A stretch of DNA of 39,935 nucleotides from Candidatus Oceanisphaera merdipullorum (GCA_018883865.1 JAHLFI010000140.1:1-39935); one strand, 5' to 3'. Positions 15,924 to 24,735 are shown, counted from the stretch's first letter. Notes: a model not told the origin generated them from the letters alone. Program-made: numbers and translations.

Positions 15924-15945
15924 TTTAAACGAAGAGTCGTTTAAA
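15924..15945 (+). terminator. Possible AT-rich hairpin after the DUF3087 gene
   Basis: TTTAAACGA (15924-15932) pairs perfectly with TCGTTTAAA (15937-15945) across AGAG. No T run follows, so it may be a weak terminator or an operator. It lies 68 bases past the stop codon. Confidence 0.35.
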
Positions 15946-15979
15946 TACGGTGCAATAGCATGGGGTGGCGGAATTTAAC

Positions 15980-16126
15980 TGTAGCCATCAGCGGCCCTAC
16001 AAAGGCGCTGTTTCCTAAACGAAGTTTTCATCATTTGATAATGCGGGTGTACATAGCATTAGCTTATTCGAATTCAGGGTTGTGCTTTAAGGAAACAGCG
16101 CCTGCTACAAGGGGTTGCTGGCTGCG
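15980..16126 (+). repeat. Palindromic intergenic element (MITE/REP-like)
   Basis: A perfect 14-bp inverted repeat (AGGCGCTGTTTCCT at 16003-16016, AGGAAACAGCGCCT at 16090-16103) brackets 73 bases. Partial complementarity continues outwards (CTACAA with CTGCTACAAGG, and GTAGCCATCAGC with GCTGGCTGC). There is no coding content. The shape suggests a small non-autonomous repeat element. Copies elsewhere in the genome cannot be checked here. Confidence 0.5.
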
Positions 16127-16180
16127 ATAAAACGGTGAATGTCTCTGTATACTCTTAAACTGGCTTTAATTATCTGATAT

Positions 16181-16216
16181 AGCCTCATTACAGTCAGCTG
16201 CGATGAGGCTTTTTTA
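16181..16216 (+). terminator. Terminator-like hairpin before the DUF1294 gene
   Basis: AGCCTCAT (16181-16188) pairs with ATGAGGCT (16203-16210) and a run of six T residues follows. The loop is 14 bases. It ends about 45 bases before the next start codon. It would stop transcription arriving from the DUF3087 side. Confidence 0.7.
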
Positions 16217-16259
16217 TACCTTGGCGCTTAAATAAACACTTTAAATCAAGGATGTATTA

Positions 16260-16634
16260 ATGAAAGTAACTCAGTACTTTGCGCTGTTTTATATGGCGCT
16301 GGTGGCGCTAATTACTTTATTGGCGTGGCTACCGCTGGGCTTTTTTAATGCGCATTTTTTTAGCTTTGCCGCCAGCTATCTCTTCGAAATAGTACTGTTA
16401 AGCGCCTTGACCTACTTGCTCTATGCCAAAGACAAACGTGCGGCACGCAAAGAGTTAAGACGCACGCCTGAAAAAACCTTGCACTTGTTCGCCTTGGTGG
16501 GAGGGTGGCCGGGTGCACTCTTGGCGCAAGCTCAGCTGCGTCACAAAACACAAAAACAGCCCTTTAAAACCCTGCTTTGGCTAACCATAATCGGGCATTT
16601 ACTCGCGATTACCGTATTATTAAGATTCATTTGA
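16260..16634 (+). CDS. DUF1294 family membrane protein (124 aa)
   Basis: DUF1294 proteins are small inner-membrane proteins of unknown role, sometimes fused to cold-shock domains; here there is no fusion. Helices lie near 7-28, 37-55 and 103-122. The conserved core is present: YAKDKRAARKELRRTPEKTL (55-74), LVGGWPGALLAQAQLRHKT (79-97) and KQPF. No clear Shine-Dalgarno other than AAGGATG. A terminator hairpin precedes it, and 270 bases without a gene follow, so it is probably transcribed alone. Confidence 0.85.
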   Translation: MKVTQYFALFYMALVALITLLAWLPLGFFNAHFFSFAASYLFEIVLLSALTYLLYAKDKRAARKELRRTPEKTLHLFALVGGWPGALLAQAQLRHKTQKQPFKTLLWLTIIGHLLAITVLLRFI

Positions 16635-16773
16635 ATTAATTTCTATGGTGGGGCGCTATTGAGCTTGCATAGGCTAGCAAGGACAGGGTAAGTGTGACAG
16701 AGCCTAATCCTTAGCAGTTAATACCGGCACCAGACTATGTGTCCTCCCGCTGTCATGCGGTTGCAAATGCGAT

Positions 16774-16789
16774 GGCAGCGCTTGCTGCC
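16774..16789 (+). repeat. Short hairpin before the MscS gene
   Basis: GGCAGC and GCTGCC pair around GCTT. There is no T run. It lies in the 270-base gap between the DUF1294 and MscS genes, in which I see nothing else apart from a lone TTGACG at 16861. Confidence 0.3.
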
Positions 16790-16904
16790 CGTGAGTGTGG
16801 TGCGCATTCTGTTTGAGTTGACCATGGGTCTTGAGCGAAAAAACTAAGATGGCGACAGTGTTGACGCTAACCTTCAATAATTATTTTTTAGATGTGAGGG
16901 ATTC

Positions 16905-19283
16905 ATGTGCAAGCTAATACTGATCGTTAGTGTGTGGAGCGTAATGGCTCTCACTGTGATGGCCGAAGCTACTAATAGCGCAAGCTTTGATCAAGAGCAT
17001 GTGATGACGTTAACCCGCGCCCAACAGCTGTTAGCCCAAGACACTCTTGAACTACATGTGTTAATGAGCTTGCGCCAGCAACTGGCCCAAATTCGCGACC
17101 AGGCCGCGAGTCGCGCGCAAAAGGGCAGCCTGCAAGCCAAGACGCTGGAAGCCCAACTCAAAAGCTTAGGTGCTACACCCGAGCAAGAAAATCAAGAATC
17201 GCCGGCGCATGCCCGTCGGCGCAATGAATTATTAACCGCACTCTCCCAGGCCCAAGAGCCGCTGGTCAATGCGCGTTCGACCATCCACGGCTGCGATTTA
17301 TTGATCCGAGAGATTGATACCCGAGTGCGTTTATACCAAGCTCAACATTTGTTAACCCGTTTTCCGTCTCCTGTGTTGCCCAGCAGTTGGCGCATCGCCG
17401 CTCAAGAAATGGTTGATTACGTCGGCTTGCTCGCCGAGCAAGCCAAGCAGCAGCAAACCCAACAGTGGCAAGACCGTCAGCGCACTCAGCTGACTGGCTG
17501 GGAAGTCGCATTAGCCGTGCTGCTCTTGCTTGGCGGTAGCCTGCTGATGACGGTCGGCCAGCGCAAAGTAGTGGCAAATTTAGAAGCAAAAGTGTTACAC
17601 AGCCCTCGGCGCACAGACAGATTGGCCGCTGCCGTTGGTTCTAATGTGGCTTATTTATTATTGCCAGCAGTGGGGCTAGGAGCCTGGGCACTCAGTTTCG
17701 CCGTCATGGATATTAGCCTGCCTCAGGTGGGCGCCTTAGGCGCCATTAGCCAAACACTGCCTTGGGCGGCATTAATCATAGTGGGAGCTAACTGGTTAGG
17801 GCACACGCTATTTTCGCCCACGCTTAGCCGTAAGCGACTGCTGCCGTTTACCGATGCCGTCGCGCAAACCGGGGTGCATTTGTGCCAAGGGCTCGGCGTG
17901 ATGTTGGCGCTATTCATCTTATTCAAAAGCATGATGCAAGAGCATGAATTCGCCCCGGCCACCATTTCAGTGGTGTCTTTACCGATATTTATAGTGATCA
18001 GCCTGTTACTGTGGCGACTGGCGACCTTGTTTTTACAAGGTCGCACAGAGCACAGCCAGCACCTGCATCAACGGGCAGAGTCGAGTCATCTGTTAATCCT
18101 AATGGCCTATGTGATGCGTGTATCGGCCATCACAGCTCCATTATTGGTGTTAATCGGGCTCGTGGGCTTGGCGCGCTATACGGTATTACCCTTAATTTTT
18201 ACGCTCGCCGAATTAGGGGCTGCGCTGTTTTTATATCATCTGCTGTTAACGGCCGCCTATGGCATTACCAAATTGAAGAAAGGCAGAAAACCGCCTATCT
18301 TGCTGCCGATGTTACTGGTGCTATTATTGCTCACTCTTTGGCTGCCGTTGTTGGCCATTACTTGGGGCGCGCAGGTTACCGATCTGACCGAAATGTGGTA
18401 TCTGCTGACCAATGGGGTGGAAATTGGCGATATTCGCTTGTCCATCGACATGGTGTTCGTGCTCGTGGTGGTCTTTAGTTTAGGGATGTTGCTGACCCAT
18501 TGGGTGCAGCGTTTATTGCGGTACACAGTGTTGCCGCGCACGAGTTTGGATGCGGGCGCCCAAACGGCGGTGATCACTGGGGTCGGCTATCTAGGTTTGT
18601 TGCTGGCGGCTATGATTGCTATTTCGACGGCGGGGCTGAATTTGGCCAGTTTGGCGGTGGTGGCGGGTGCTTTATCGGTGGGCATCGGGTTTGGCTTGCA
18701 AACTATCGTTTCCAACTTTGTCTCGGGAATTATCCTATTAATTGAGCGACCCATTAAAGAAGGAGACTGGATTGAAGTGTCAGGTTACTCGGGTACGGTG
18801 CGTAAAATTGCCGTGCGATCTACACGTATTGAAACCTTTGATAAGCATGATGTGATAGTGCCTAACTCAGACCTAATCGCTGGCACTGTAAAAAATATGA
18901 CCTTAAGCTCTCGGGCTGGACGCATTATTGTGCCTGTGGGTATCGCCTATGGCAGTGATGTGGAGCAGGCTCGGACACTATTATTGGAATTGGCAGCTCA
19001 GCATCCTGAAATTAGCACCCACCCTGCGCCTAGGGTGCTGTTTGTGGAATTAGGTGACAGTGCTTTAAATTTGGAGCTGCGTTGTGTGTTAAAAGAAGTC
19101 AGCCAAACTACGCAGATAAAATCGGATCTGTTGTTTGCTATCTATCAGGCCTTTAATCGCGCCAACATAGAAATCCCTTATCCACAACAAGACATCCATA
19201 TTCGAGACTTGGATCGTTTACTTAGCACCTTACAAACGTTAAAAACCGATACAGTGAACACTGGGGCTTCAATAATAAAATAG
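16905..19283 (+). CDS. Large MscS-type mechanosensitive channel (792 aa)
   Basis: The protein should open under membrane tension and release solutes on osmotic downshift. A signal peptide (about 1-21) is followed by a periplasmic helical, probably coiled-coil domain rich in Gln and Ala (30-190). Some ten membrane segments lie between about 200 and 575. The pore helix and MscS core are LASLAVVAGALSVGIGFGLQ (580-599), NFVSGIILLIERPIKEGDWIE (beta domain start), and IVPNSDLIAGTVKNMTL (651-667). A C-terminal alpha/beta cage with IEIPYPQQDIHI completes it. The size and layout resemble larger MscS paralogues such as YbiO (741) rather than the 286-residue MscS. GAGG precedes the ATG. It is a single gene. 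Confidence 0.9.
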   Translation: MCKLILIVSVWSVMALTVMAEATNSASFDQEHVMTLTRAQQLLAQDTLELHVLMSLRQQLAQIRDQAASRAQKGSLQAKTLEAQLKSLGATPEQENQESPAHARRRNELLTALSQAQEPLVNARSTIHGCDLLIREIDTRVRLYQAQHLLTRFPSPVLPSSWRIAAQEMVDYVGLLAEQAKQQQTQQWQDRQRTQLTGWEVALAVLLLLGGSLLMTVGQRKVVANLEAKVLHSPRRTDRLAAAVGSNVAYLLLPAVGLGAWALSFAVMDISLPQVGALGAISQTLPWAALIIVGANWLGHTLFSPTLSRKRLLPFTDAVAQTGVHLCQGLGVMLALFILFKSMMQEHEFAPATISVVSLPIFIVISLLLWRLATLFLQGRTEHSQHLHQRAESSHLLILMAYVMRVSAITAPLLVLIGLVGLARYTVLPLIFTLAELGAALFLYHLLLTAAYGITKLKKGRKPPILLPMLLVLLLLTLWLPLLAITWGAQVTDLTEMWYLLTNGVEIGDIRLSIDMVFVLVVVFSLGMLLTHWVQRLLRYTVLPRTSLDAGAQTAVITGVGYLGLLLAAMIAISTAGLNLASLAVVAGALSVGIGFGLQTIVSNFVSGIILLIERPIKEGDWIEVSGYSGTVRKIAVRSTRIETFDKHDVIVPNSDLIAGTVKNMTLSSRAGRIIVPVGIAYGSDVEQARTLLLELAAQHPEISTHPAPRVLFVELGDSALNLELRCVLKEVSQTTQIKSDLLFAIYQAFNRANIEIPYPQQDIHIRDLDRLLSTLQTLKTDTVNTGASIIK

Positions 19284-19405
19284 GCCAAGCGTGCTTGCGG
19301 TGGGCCTATTCGCTTGAGTTGAGCGTTTGCAATTAAGCGCCCCAGCGTGGGGTAATCCGGTATATGTCGAGTGTTAACGTGAGGCGTCCACCTAAAGTAT
19401 CGCTA

Positions 19406-21928
19406 TCACGCTAAGTGGGCGGTGCAGTAGCGCGCACTAAATTCAGCTGCTGGTAGCGGTTTACTGATCAAATAGCCTTGAATGAGGTCGACGTTATAAT
19501 GTGCCAAGGTGTCGCGTTGAGCCTGAGTTTCTACGCCTTCCGCCACCACTTTCAGTTTTAAGCCTTGGGCCATGCCGGTGATGGCGGCCAAGATAGTTTC
19601 ACTGCCTAGGTTTTCACCGAGCTGTTGAATAAAAGTCTGATCAATTTTTAGGGTGGTGATTGGTAACCGATGCAAATAACTTAAGGATGAATAGCCAGTC
19701 CCAAAGTCATCCATGGCAATCTCGCAGCCCAACTTACGCAGTGCTTGTAATTTTTCGATAGCTTGCTGTTGTTTATCGAGCAGTATACTTTCCGTCAGCT
19801 CAAAGCTGAGCAGGCCGGCGGGCAACTGAAACTCGTGATACAAAGCTTGAATATCAATGATGAGATGCTGATGCCAAAATTGCTGCGCTGAGAGGTTGAC
19901 TGCCACCGGTATCGAAGTGAAACCTTGGTCTAGCCAGTGGCGTAATTGTGCCGCTACGCTGCGCATTAATAGTTTACTTAAAGGTTGGATCAGCCCAGCA
20001 CGCTCGGCTAAGGGAATAAAATCCCCGGGCGAAATCTGACCTAGTTCGGGGTCATGCCAACGGGCCAGTGCTTCAACGCTGACTAATTTACCCGAAGTAC
20101 GCTCTACCAAAGGCTGATAGTGCATGCTTAAGCCGTGGCCGGTGTCGATGGCGTTGCGCAGGGCTGTTTCCAAGGTAAGCCAGCGGTGCTCGCGTGCATC
20201 TAATGCGACGCTGTAAAGGCGATAGCTATTGCGACCTTCCTGCTTGGCTCGATACATGGCAGCATCCGCATGCTGTAATAATTGCTCCGCAGTGTTGGCA
20301 TCTTCCGGATACATGCTGATCCCTAAGCTGCAACCTACCCGAAACTGTTGATTGCTCAACAACACCGGCTGGCCCACGGCGTCGAGTAGCCGCCGCGCCA
20401 CGGCGGTGATTTCATCTGCATCCGTGACGTCGGGTAACAGGACAATAAATTCATCGCCGCCAAAGCGTGCTAGGGTGTCGTCTTCCCGTAGGCGCGCCGC
20501 CATGCGTTTGGATACTTCGAGTAATAACTCATCACCGGCCGCATGACCTAGGCTGTCGTTGACCTGTTTAAAATGATCCAAGTCGATAAACAGCACCGCT
20601 AAGCGTTGCTGATGACGATGGGCGTGGCGCAGCGCATGATCTAATCTGTCTTCTAGTAACCGCCGGTTGGGCAATTGGGTCAACGCATCGTAATAAGCGA
20701 GCTTGCGCACTTGCTCTTCGTTTTCACGAATATGGGTAATGTCGGTAAACAGGGCGGCAAAGTGGCTGATATCGCCTAGTTCGTCACGAATACTGGTAAT
20801 AGTTAACAGTTCTAAATACAGTTGCCCAGACTTACGCCGGTTCCAAATTTCACCGCGCCAGTAACCGTTTTGGTTCAGGGTTTGCCATAGCTGTTGATAA
20901 AAAGCCCGATCGTGTCGGCCAGAAGACAGCAGGGCAGGATTTTTACCGATCACTTCTTCAGCAGTAAAACCTGAGGTGTGAGTAAAGGCGGGATTAACAA
21001 ACTCGATCAGCCCTTGTGCGTTGGTGATCATGACGCCCTCGAGAGAGGCGGCAATCACGCGTTCGGCCAGCTGCAAATTAAGATGCGGATGCTGCAGCGC
21101 GAAATCACGCTGTTGCATGGCGTGATGCAGCTCAGTTGTGGATCGGGCATCGGTGCCATTTAAAATATTACGAAAGCCAAGCAAGCCAATTATGGTGTTG
21201 CTGTCGGGCGCTTTGACCGCTAAATGGCGTAATTTATTGTCGATCAATAAATCACGCGCCTGCAATAACGAGCTTTCTGGCGTTATGGTGAGCAAGGGGC
21301 GACTGGCCAGCTGACTCACGGGCGTGTCGCCGGGATGGCGAGCCACATAGCGCACCATGTCGCGCTCGGTAATAATGCCGTATTCTTCGGCACCGCACAG
21401 CACCACGGCCGCGTCTTGCTGTTGGGCCAGCATTAAGGGCGCAGTCTGGCCAAGGGTGAGCGTGCCGGCCACCACTAAGGGGGCGCACTCCATCGCTTCG
21501 CTTACGGTGCGCAGGCTCAAATACAGCTCCAGCCCTTGTTTTAGCGTGATGTCGGTTTGCGATATGATGCCTTGCGGGCGCCCTCGATTATCCACGACCA
21601 ATAAATGGCGCAGCGCTTGGCTGCTAAAACGGGCCATGACTTCTGAGGCGCGGGCATTCCAGCTGACGCTGCTGACGGGGCTGCTCATTACGTCACTTAT
21701 CGGACGGGATAAAGACTGAGGATCATTAAAATCGAGGCGCAAGCTATCGTGCTCGGTCCAAATACCAATGGCGATGTCATCTTGCAGGATCAACATAGAG
21801 CTGCAACGGCGTTCGGCCATGCGCTCAGCCACCGCATAAATAGGTGTGTTTGGGCTGCAGCTTAATAAGCCACGATGCATTATGCGGTCTACAGGCAGGT
21901 CGGCAACGTTGGAATCAAGATCTTTCAC
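19406..21928 (-). CDS. CBS-PAS-GGDEF-EAL c-di-GMP turnover protein (840 aa)
   Basis: This is a soluble signalling protein predicted to make and/or degrade cyclic di-GMP. Two tandem CBS pairs occupy about 12-130 and 140-258. A PAS domain spans about 288-400 (FTDITHIRENEE at its end). The GGDEF domain (405-570) has an intact GGDEF at 490-494 and a product-inhibition I-site REDD at 481-484. The EAL domain (590-835) retains EAL (619-621), FELTES (709-714), DDFGTGYS (740-747) and KID, so both catalytic halves look competent. No membrane segments are seen. The start is GTG at 21928 with a weak ribosome site. CBS pairs usually bind adenine nucleotides, suggesting energy-state control. Confidence 0.94.
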   Translation of the reverse strand: MKDLDSNVADLPVDRIMHRGLLSCSPNTPIYAVAERMAERRCSSMLILQDDIAIGIWTEHDSLRLDFNDPQSLSRPISDVMSSPVSSVSWNARASEVMARFSSQALRHLLVVDNRGRPQGIISQTDITLKQGLELYLSLRTVSEAMECAPLVVAGTLTLGQTAPLMLAQQQDAAVVLCGAEEYGIITERDMVRYVARHPGDTPVSQLASRPLLTITPESSLLQARDLLIDNKLRHLAVKAPDSNTIIGLLGFRNILNGTDARSTTELHHAMQQRDFALQHPHLNLQLAERVIAASLEGVMITNAQGLIEFVNPAFTHTSGFTAEEVIGKNPALLSSGRHDRAFYQQLWQTLNQNGYWRGEIWNRRKSGQLYLELLTITSIRDELGDISHFAALFTDITHIRENEEQVRKLAYYDALTQLPNRRLLEDRLDHALRHAHRHQQRLAVLFIDLDHFKQVNDSLGHAAGDELLLEVSKRMAARLREDDTLARFGGDEFIVLLPDVTDADEITAVARRLLDAVGQPVLLSNQQFRVGCSLGISMYPEDANTAEQLLQHADAAMYRAKQEGRNSYRLYSVALDAREHRWLTLETALRNAIDTGHGLSMHYQPLVERTSGKLVSVEALARWHDPELGQISPGDFIPLAERAGLIQPLSKLLMRSVAAQLRHWLDQGFTSIPVAVNLSAQQFWHQHLIIDIQALYHEFQLPAGLLSFELTESILLDKQQQAIEKLQALRKLGCEIAMDDFGTGYSSLSYLHRLPITTLKIDQTFIQQLGENLGSETILAAITGMAQGLKLKVVAEGVETQAQRDTLAHYNVDLIQGYLISKPLPAAEFSARYCTAHLA

Positions 21929-22094
21929 TGTAACTCATTCGAAACTGATTTATGCCTAATGCTAGCATGTTGCCCTATGAGTATCGAAATTAAAGCGGTA
22001 TAAATAGTAAGGTTTTAAAGAAAACCTCTTTTTTGTATAAACATCAGCCAGATGACGCCCCAGCTCGAGAACAGCCTTGATATTGACTCGTGAT

Positions 22095-22733
22095 TTATAA
22101 GTGCAAAGCGGGTGCTATGGGGTCGTCGATACGAAACCAACCCGCGATGCTCATGCGATCGCGCTGGGCGGGTAGTACTTCATGAGGAAAGTCTTCCGAT
22201 AAGAAGCAGACTAAGGTGCCGCCTGTGGGCAATATGCTGTGCTGCACGCCTGAGCCTTGATCGGTATACACCAATAATTCGCCGCCTTGACTCGCTTGCC
22301 AGTCATCATTGAGATACAGCACAGTGGTGATGCGCCTGTTGCCGCGACCGCGAAAGGCATCCACATGTTTCTTATAAAAATCCCCTGCTTGATATAGCGC
22401 GTAATGGCACTCGTAATCTTTAAGCCCTAAAAATAATTGTCGATTGAGTGCTTGCTGCAAACGGGTCATCAAGGAGAGGTAATAAAGCTGAATGGGCGTG
22501 TCGCCTTCTAGCCAGCGGGTTTTATCACTGCGAATGCGTTCATTGGTTTGTTGGTCTCGCTCACGGCCTATGGCTGCTGGGGTAAGCTCGCCTGCAGGCA
22601 AGGTCAGCAAGTCATGACGTAAGCTGGCGACAATATTGCGGTCAATAAAGTGAGGAAAAATGCCAATGCCAGGGCCTGCTAATGCCTCAATAATGTCATC
22701 AAAATTGAATTCAAGTCCCACTGCTGCATTCAT
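22095..22733 (-). CDS. 2-oxoglutarate/Fe(II) oxygenase, prolyl-hydroxylase (PPHD/EGLN-like) type (212 aa)
   Basis: The enzyme should hydroxylate a protein or small-molecule substrate using 2-oxoglutarate and O2. The iron triad is seen as H123 and D125 (FYKKHVDAFRG) and H184 (FPHEVLP). R193 (RDRMSIAGWFR) would bind 2-oxoglutarate. LYLNDDWQ...GGELLVY is the family core. The pattern YALYQAGDFYKKHVDAF resembles Pseudomonas PPHD, which hydroxylates a proline in EF-Tu; this target is inferred, not shown. I start at the ATG at 22733, with GGAGG seven bases upstream; a TTG two codons earlier lies too near that site. It sits upstream of the c-di-GMP gene on the same strand, 166 bases away. Confidence 0.86.
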   Translation of the reverse strand: MNAAVGLEFNFDDIIEALAGPGIGIFPHFIDRNIVASLRHDLLTLPAGELTPAAIGRERDQQTNERIRSDKTRWLEGDTPIQLYYLSLMTRLQQALNRQLFLGLKDYECHYALYQAGDFYKKHVDAFRGRGNRRITTVLYLNDDWQASQGGELLVYTDQGSGVQHSILPTGGTLVCFLSEDFPHEVLPAQRDRMSIAGWFRIDDPIAPALHL

Positions 22734-23034
22734 GTTCAACCCTCCACAGGTTTAAGCTGCCATTAGGCGCGCCTATTACCACAGATAGCGGCTTGAGTAG
22801 CCAGAAAGAAAAATTGCATGTGTAGCTTGTGCGCATTGTTTATGTAAGCACGGTAGCAAGGCTCACGCAGCTATCAACATAGCCCTTCTGTAGCAGAAAT
22901 ACAAAAATCCTTATTAAACAGTTACTTAATTCTCGGGGTTTGTTTTGAACATTGGGCAGAGAGCGAGGTTGTGAGCTGTGCGACCATCACAGCTCATAGC
23001 GGGGTGTTGGGGGAATTTTTGTGGAGCAGAGCGG
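22734..23034. other. Intergenic region between ybjN and the oxygenase gene
   Basis: About 300 bases without a credible gene. It holds one 9-bp perfect hairpin (TGAGCTGTG 22972-22980 with CACAGCTCA 22988-22996, 7-base loop) that could end ybjN transcription, although no T run follows on that strand. Nothing else is clear. Confidence 0.4.
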
Positions 23035-23484
23035 TTAGTGCACGGCGGCGCTTTGTTTACTCGGTTCGTCGTCTTGCATTAAAAAGCCCAGCTCACCGAT
23101 TTCAAATAACAGCTGCTGGGTGGCCATCACCGTCTGTTGCACAATCCAGATAAATTGTGACTCATCTATGCCTGCTTGGGTGTGCAGGTAATCGGCAACG
23201 ATTAACCGCGGCAGGTTATCGTCCACGATATCGACAAACACCTTAAGGCCGGGATAGTTCATGTTCAAACGGCCGAGATCCGCCACTAGCACTAACAGCG
23301 CCGTGGGTCTGATTTCGATCTCGCTGGTCAGCAGGGCACCTTCTTGTTCTACAAACAAGCGACTTTCCAGCACGCCTTCCAGCTCTTGCAGTTCAGATAA
23401 ATGAATGCCGTGGCAGTTTTCACACACGTAATGTTCTATGTAGCCGGCACTAAGCCAACGCATGGCGGTTTCTGCTGTTAACAC
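23035..23484 (-). CDS. ybjN: YbjN domain protein (149 aa)
   Basis: YbjN is a small cytosolic protein; in E. coli its level affects motility, stress responses and biofilm, with no known enzyme activity. The fold resembles type III secretion chaperones. The conserved segment YVCENCHGIHLSELQELEGV (about 19-38) matches the E. coli CDNCQALHL region. RPTALLVLVADL, VDIVDDNLPRLIVADYL and the SQFIWIVQQT motif follow in the expected order. Length is close to E. coli (158). The start is GTG at 23484 with AGGAG six bases upstream. It is divergent from the USP gene. Confidence 0.85.
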   Translation of the reverse strand: MLTAETAMRWLSAGYIEHYVCENCHGIHLSELQELEGVLESRLFVEQEGALLTSEIEIRPTALLVLVADLGRLNMNYPGLKVFVDIVDDNLPRLIVADYLHTQAGIDESQFIWIVQQTVMATQQLLFEIGELGFLMQDDEPSKQSAAVH

Positions 23485-23647
23485 TCAAACTCCTAAACTG
23501 GGCAGGTAAAGAGTCGCTAGTGTAAACCAAAGCAGGCAGCAGGAGAATAAAAAGCCGGTGCTATTAGACAGAGCCTGCGGGTCGCCGCCCCGTGAGAGCG
23601 GAGTGCGAATTTGCTTTTATGGTAAAAACGGGGAATGCTGAGTCTTC

Positions 23648-23753
23648 ATTAATTAGCCAGTTATTAATCATCCGGGATTAATAACCAGAGATTAATAACC
23701 AGAGATTAATAACCAAAAGTTAACATCCAGAGTTAACGGGTGGCGTTAACACC
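23648..23753 (+). repeat. 14-bp tandem repeats upstream of the USP gene
   Basis: Three nearly exact units of GATTAATAACCAGA start at 23676, 23690 and 23704. They are followed by decayed units at the same 13-14 base step (AGTTAACATCCAGA 23718, GTTAACGGGTGGC 23732, GTTAACACC 23745) and preceded by a related ATTAATTAGCCAG at 23648. The array ends 45 bases before the USP start codon. I see nothing else in the 23485-23798 gap. Confidence 0.75.
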
Positions 23754-23798
23754 TATGATGAACGGCCACAGGGCTTTTTTAATACAAGGAAGATAAAT

Positions 23799-24659
23799 GT
23801 GAAAACCTTGCTAGCTGCAATTGATTTGGAGCCAGGCTCCAGCTTAGTTGTAAAAAGAGCGGCGGAGTTGGCCGTGCGTTTGGCCGCGAAATTGCATTTG
23901 GTCCATGTGGTGGATGATGCGCTCACCCTCTATGAACCCATGGTGGAAATCTCGGTGCGCCATCGGCTTACACAAGCAGCAGAAACCGCACTGCAGGCTT
24001 TGTTTAACTTGTTACCCGAAGAACTGCAGGCGCGCAGTAGTTGCCAGGTACTGTTGGGCAAACCTCATCAGGCCTTGGCCAAATACATTAGCCTGTCGCA
24101 CGCCGACTTACTTATCGTCGGTCGCCATCACATAGAGCCGCTACGCGATATATTTGTTGGCACCACGGCGGAGCGCTTATTGCGCCACTGTGATATTCCG
24201 TTATTAATGGTGACCACTGACTCTGTGGAGTCATATTTACAGGTGATGGCTGCTACCGACTTTTCGCGCAGCTCTCATCATGCGCTGCGAGCCGGCTTGC
24301 GGCTGGCGCCCGATGCCACTTTTCAGCTGATCCATGTCTGCGATCCGCCATATATGGGCTTCGTACGCTACGAGCAAGAGGATCTCGACCATTTGTTAGC
24401 GGAGAAAAAGGCGCGTTTAACGCAAGAAATTACCAGCGAAATGGCGTATTTTTTAGCAGACGCCGACCAAAGTCGCATCCAGAGTCAGCTGCTGACCGGT
24501 AATGCGCAGGAGCAGTTAACGGAAGCCGTGGCCTTGCAAAGACCACAATTGTTAGTGCTGGGCACCCACGGCCGTCAAGGCATTAGCCGTTTGTTGGTAG
24601 GCAGCGTGGCCACTGCGTTCCTCAGCACCTTGCCCTGTGATGTATTAGTGGCCAGATAA
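23799..24659 (+). CDS. Universal stress protein with two USP domains (286 aa)
   Basis: Tandem USPs bind ATP or other ligands and support survival under stress; the layout resembles E. coli UspE. Domain 1 spans about 1-142 and domain 2 about 147-286. Domain 2 keeps the ATP loop: GTHG at 255-258, then GS at 268-269 (G-x2-G-x9-GS). Domain 1 has GRHH with the second glycine missing, so it may not bind ATP. The start is GTG at 23799 with AAGGA upstream; an overlapping ATG is followed at once by TGA. A tandem repeat array lies in front and a bidirectional terminator behind. The other two USPs of this window are only distant paralogues. Confidence 0.9.
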   Translation: MKTLLAAIDLEPGSSLVVKRAAELAVRLAAKLHLVHVVDDALTLYEPMVEISVRHRLTQAAETALQALFNLLPEELQARSSCQVLLGKPHQALAKYISLSHADLLIVGRHHIEPLRDIFVGTTAERLLRHCDIPLLMVTTDSVESYLQVMAATDFSRSSHHALRAGLRLAPDATFQLIHVCDPPYMGFVRYEQEDLDHLLAEKKARLTQEITSEMAYFLADADQSRIQSQLLTGNAQEQLTEAVALQRPQLLVLGTHGRQGISRLLVGSVATAFLSTLPCDVLVAR

Positions 24660-24680
24660 TTTAGTGTGTGAGGTGTAACA

Positions 24681-24710
24681 AAAAATACCGAGCTTAGACT
24701 CGGTATTTTT
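24681..24710. terminator. Bidirectional terminator between the USP gene and cysQ
   Basis: A perfect 12-bp stem, AAAAATACCGAG with CTCGGTATTTTT, closes on six bases. Two convergent genes end on either side, so it serves both. Confidence 0.93.
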
Positions 24711-24735
24711 GTATTAGCGGAGCGTTAGATGCGGC

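Noticed and set aside
16861-16886. TTGACG at 16861 as the -35 of the MscS gene
   Set aside because: No acceptable -10 lies 15-19 bases downstream.
18011-18478. 155-codon frame inside the MscS gene
   Set aside because: It lies in another frame of a well-supported channel gene and shows no domain.
23648-23753. Tandem repeats as a CRISPR array
   Set aside because: Units of 14 bases abut each other with no spacers, and no cas gene is present.
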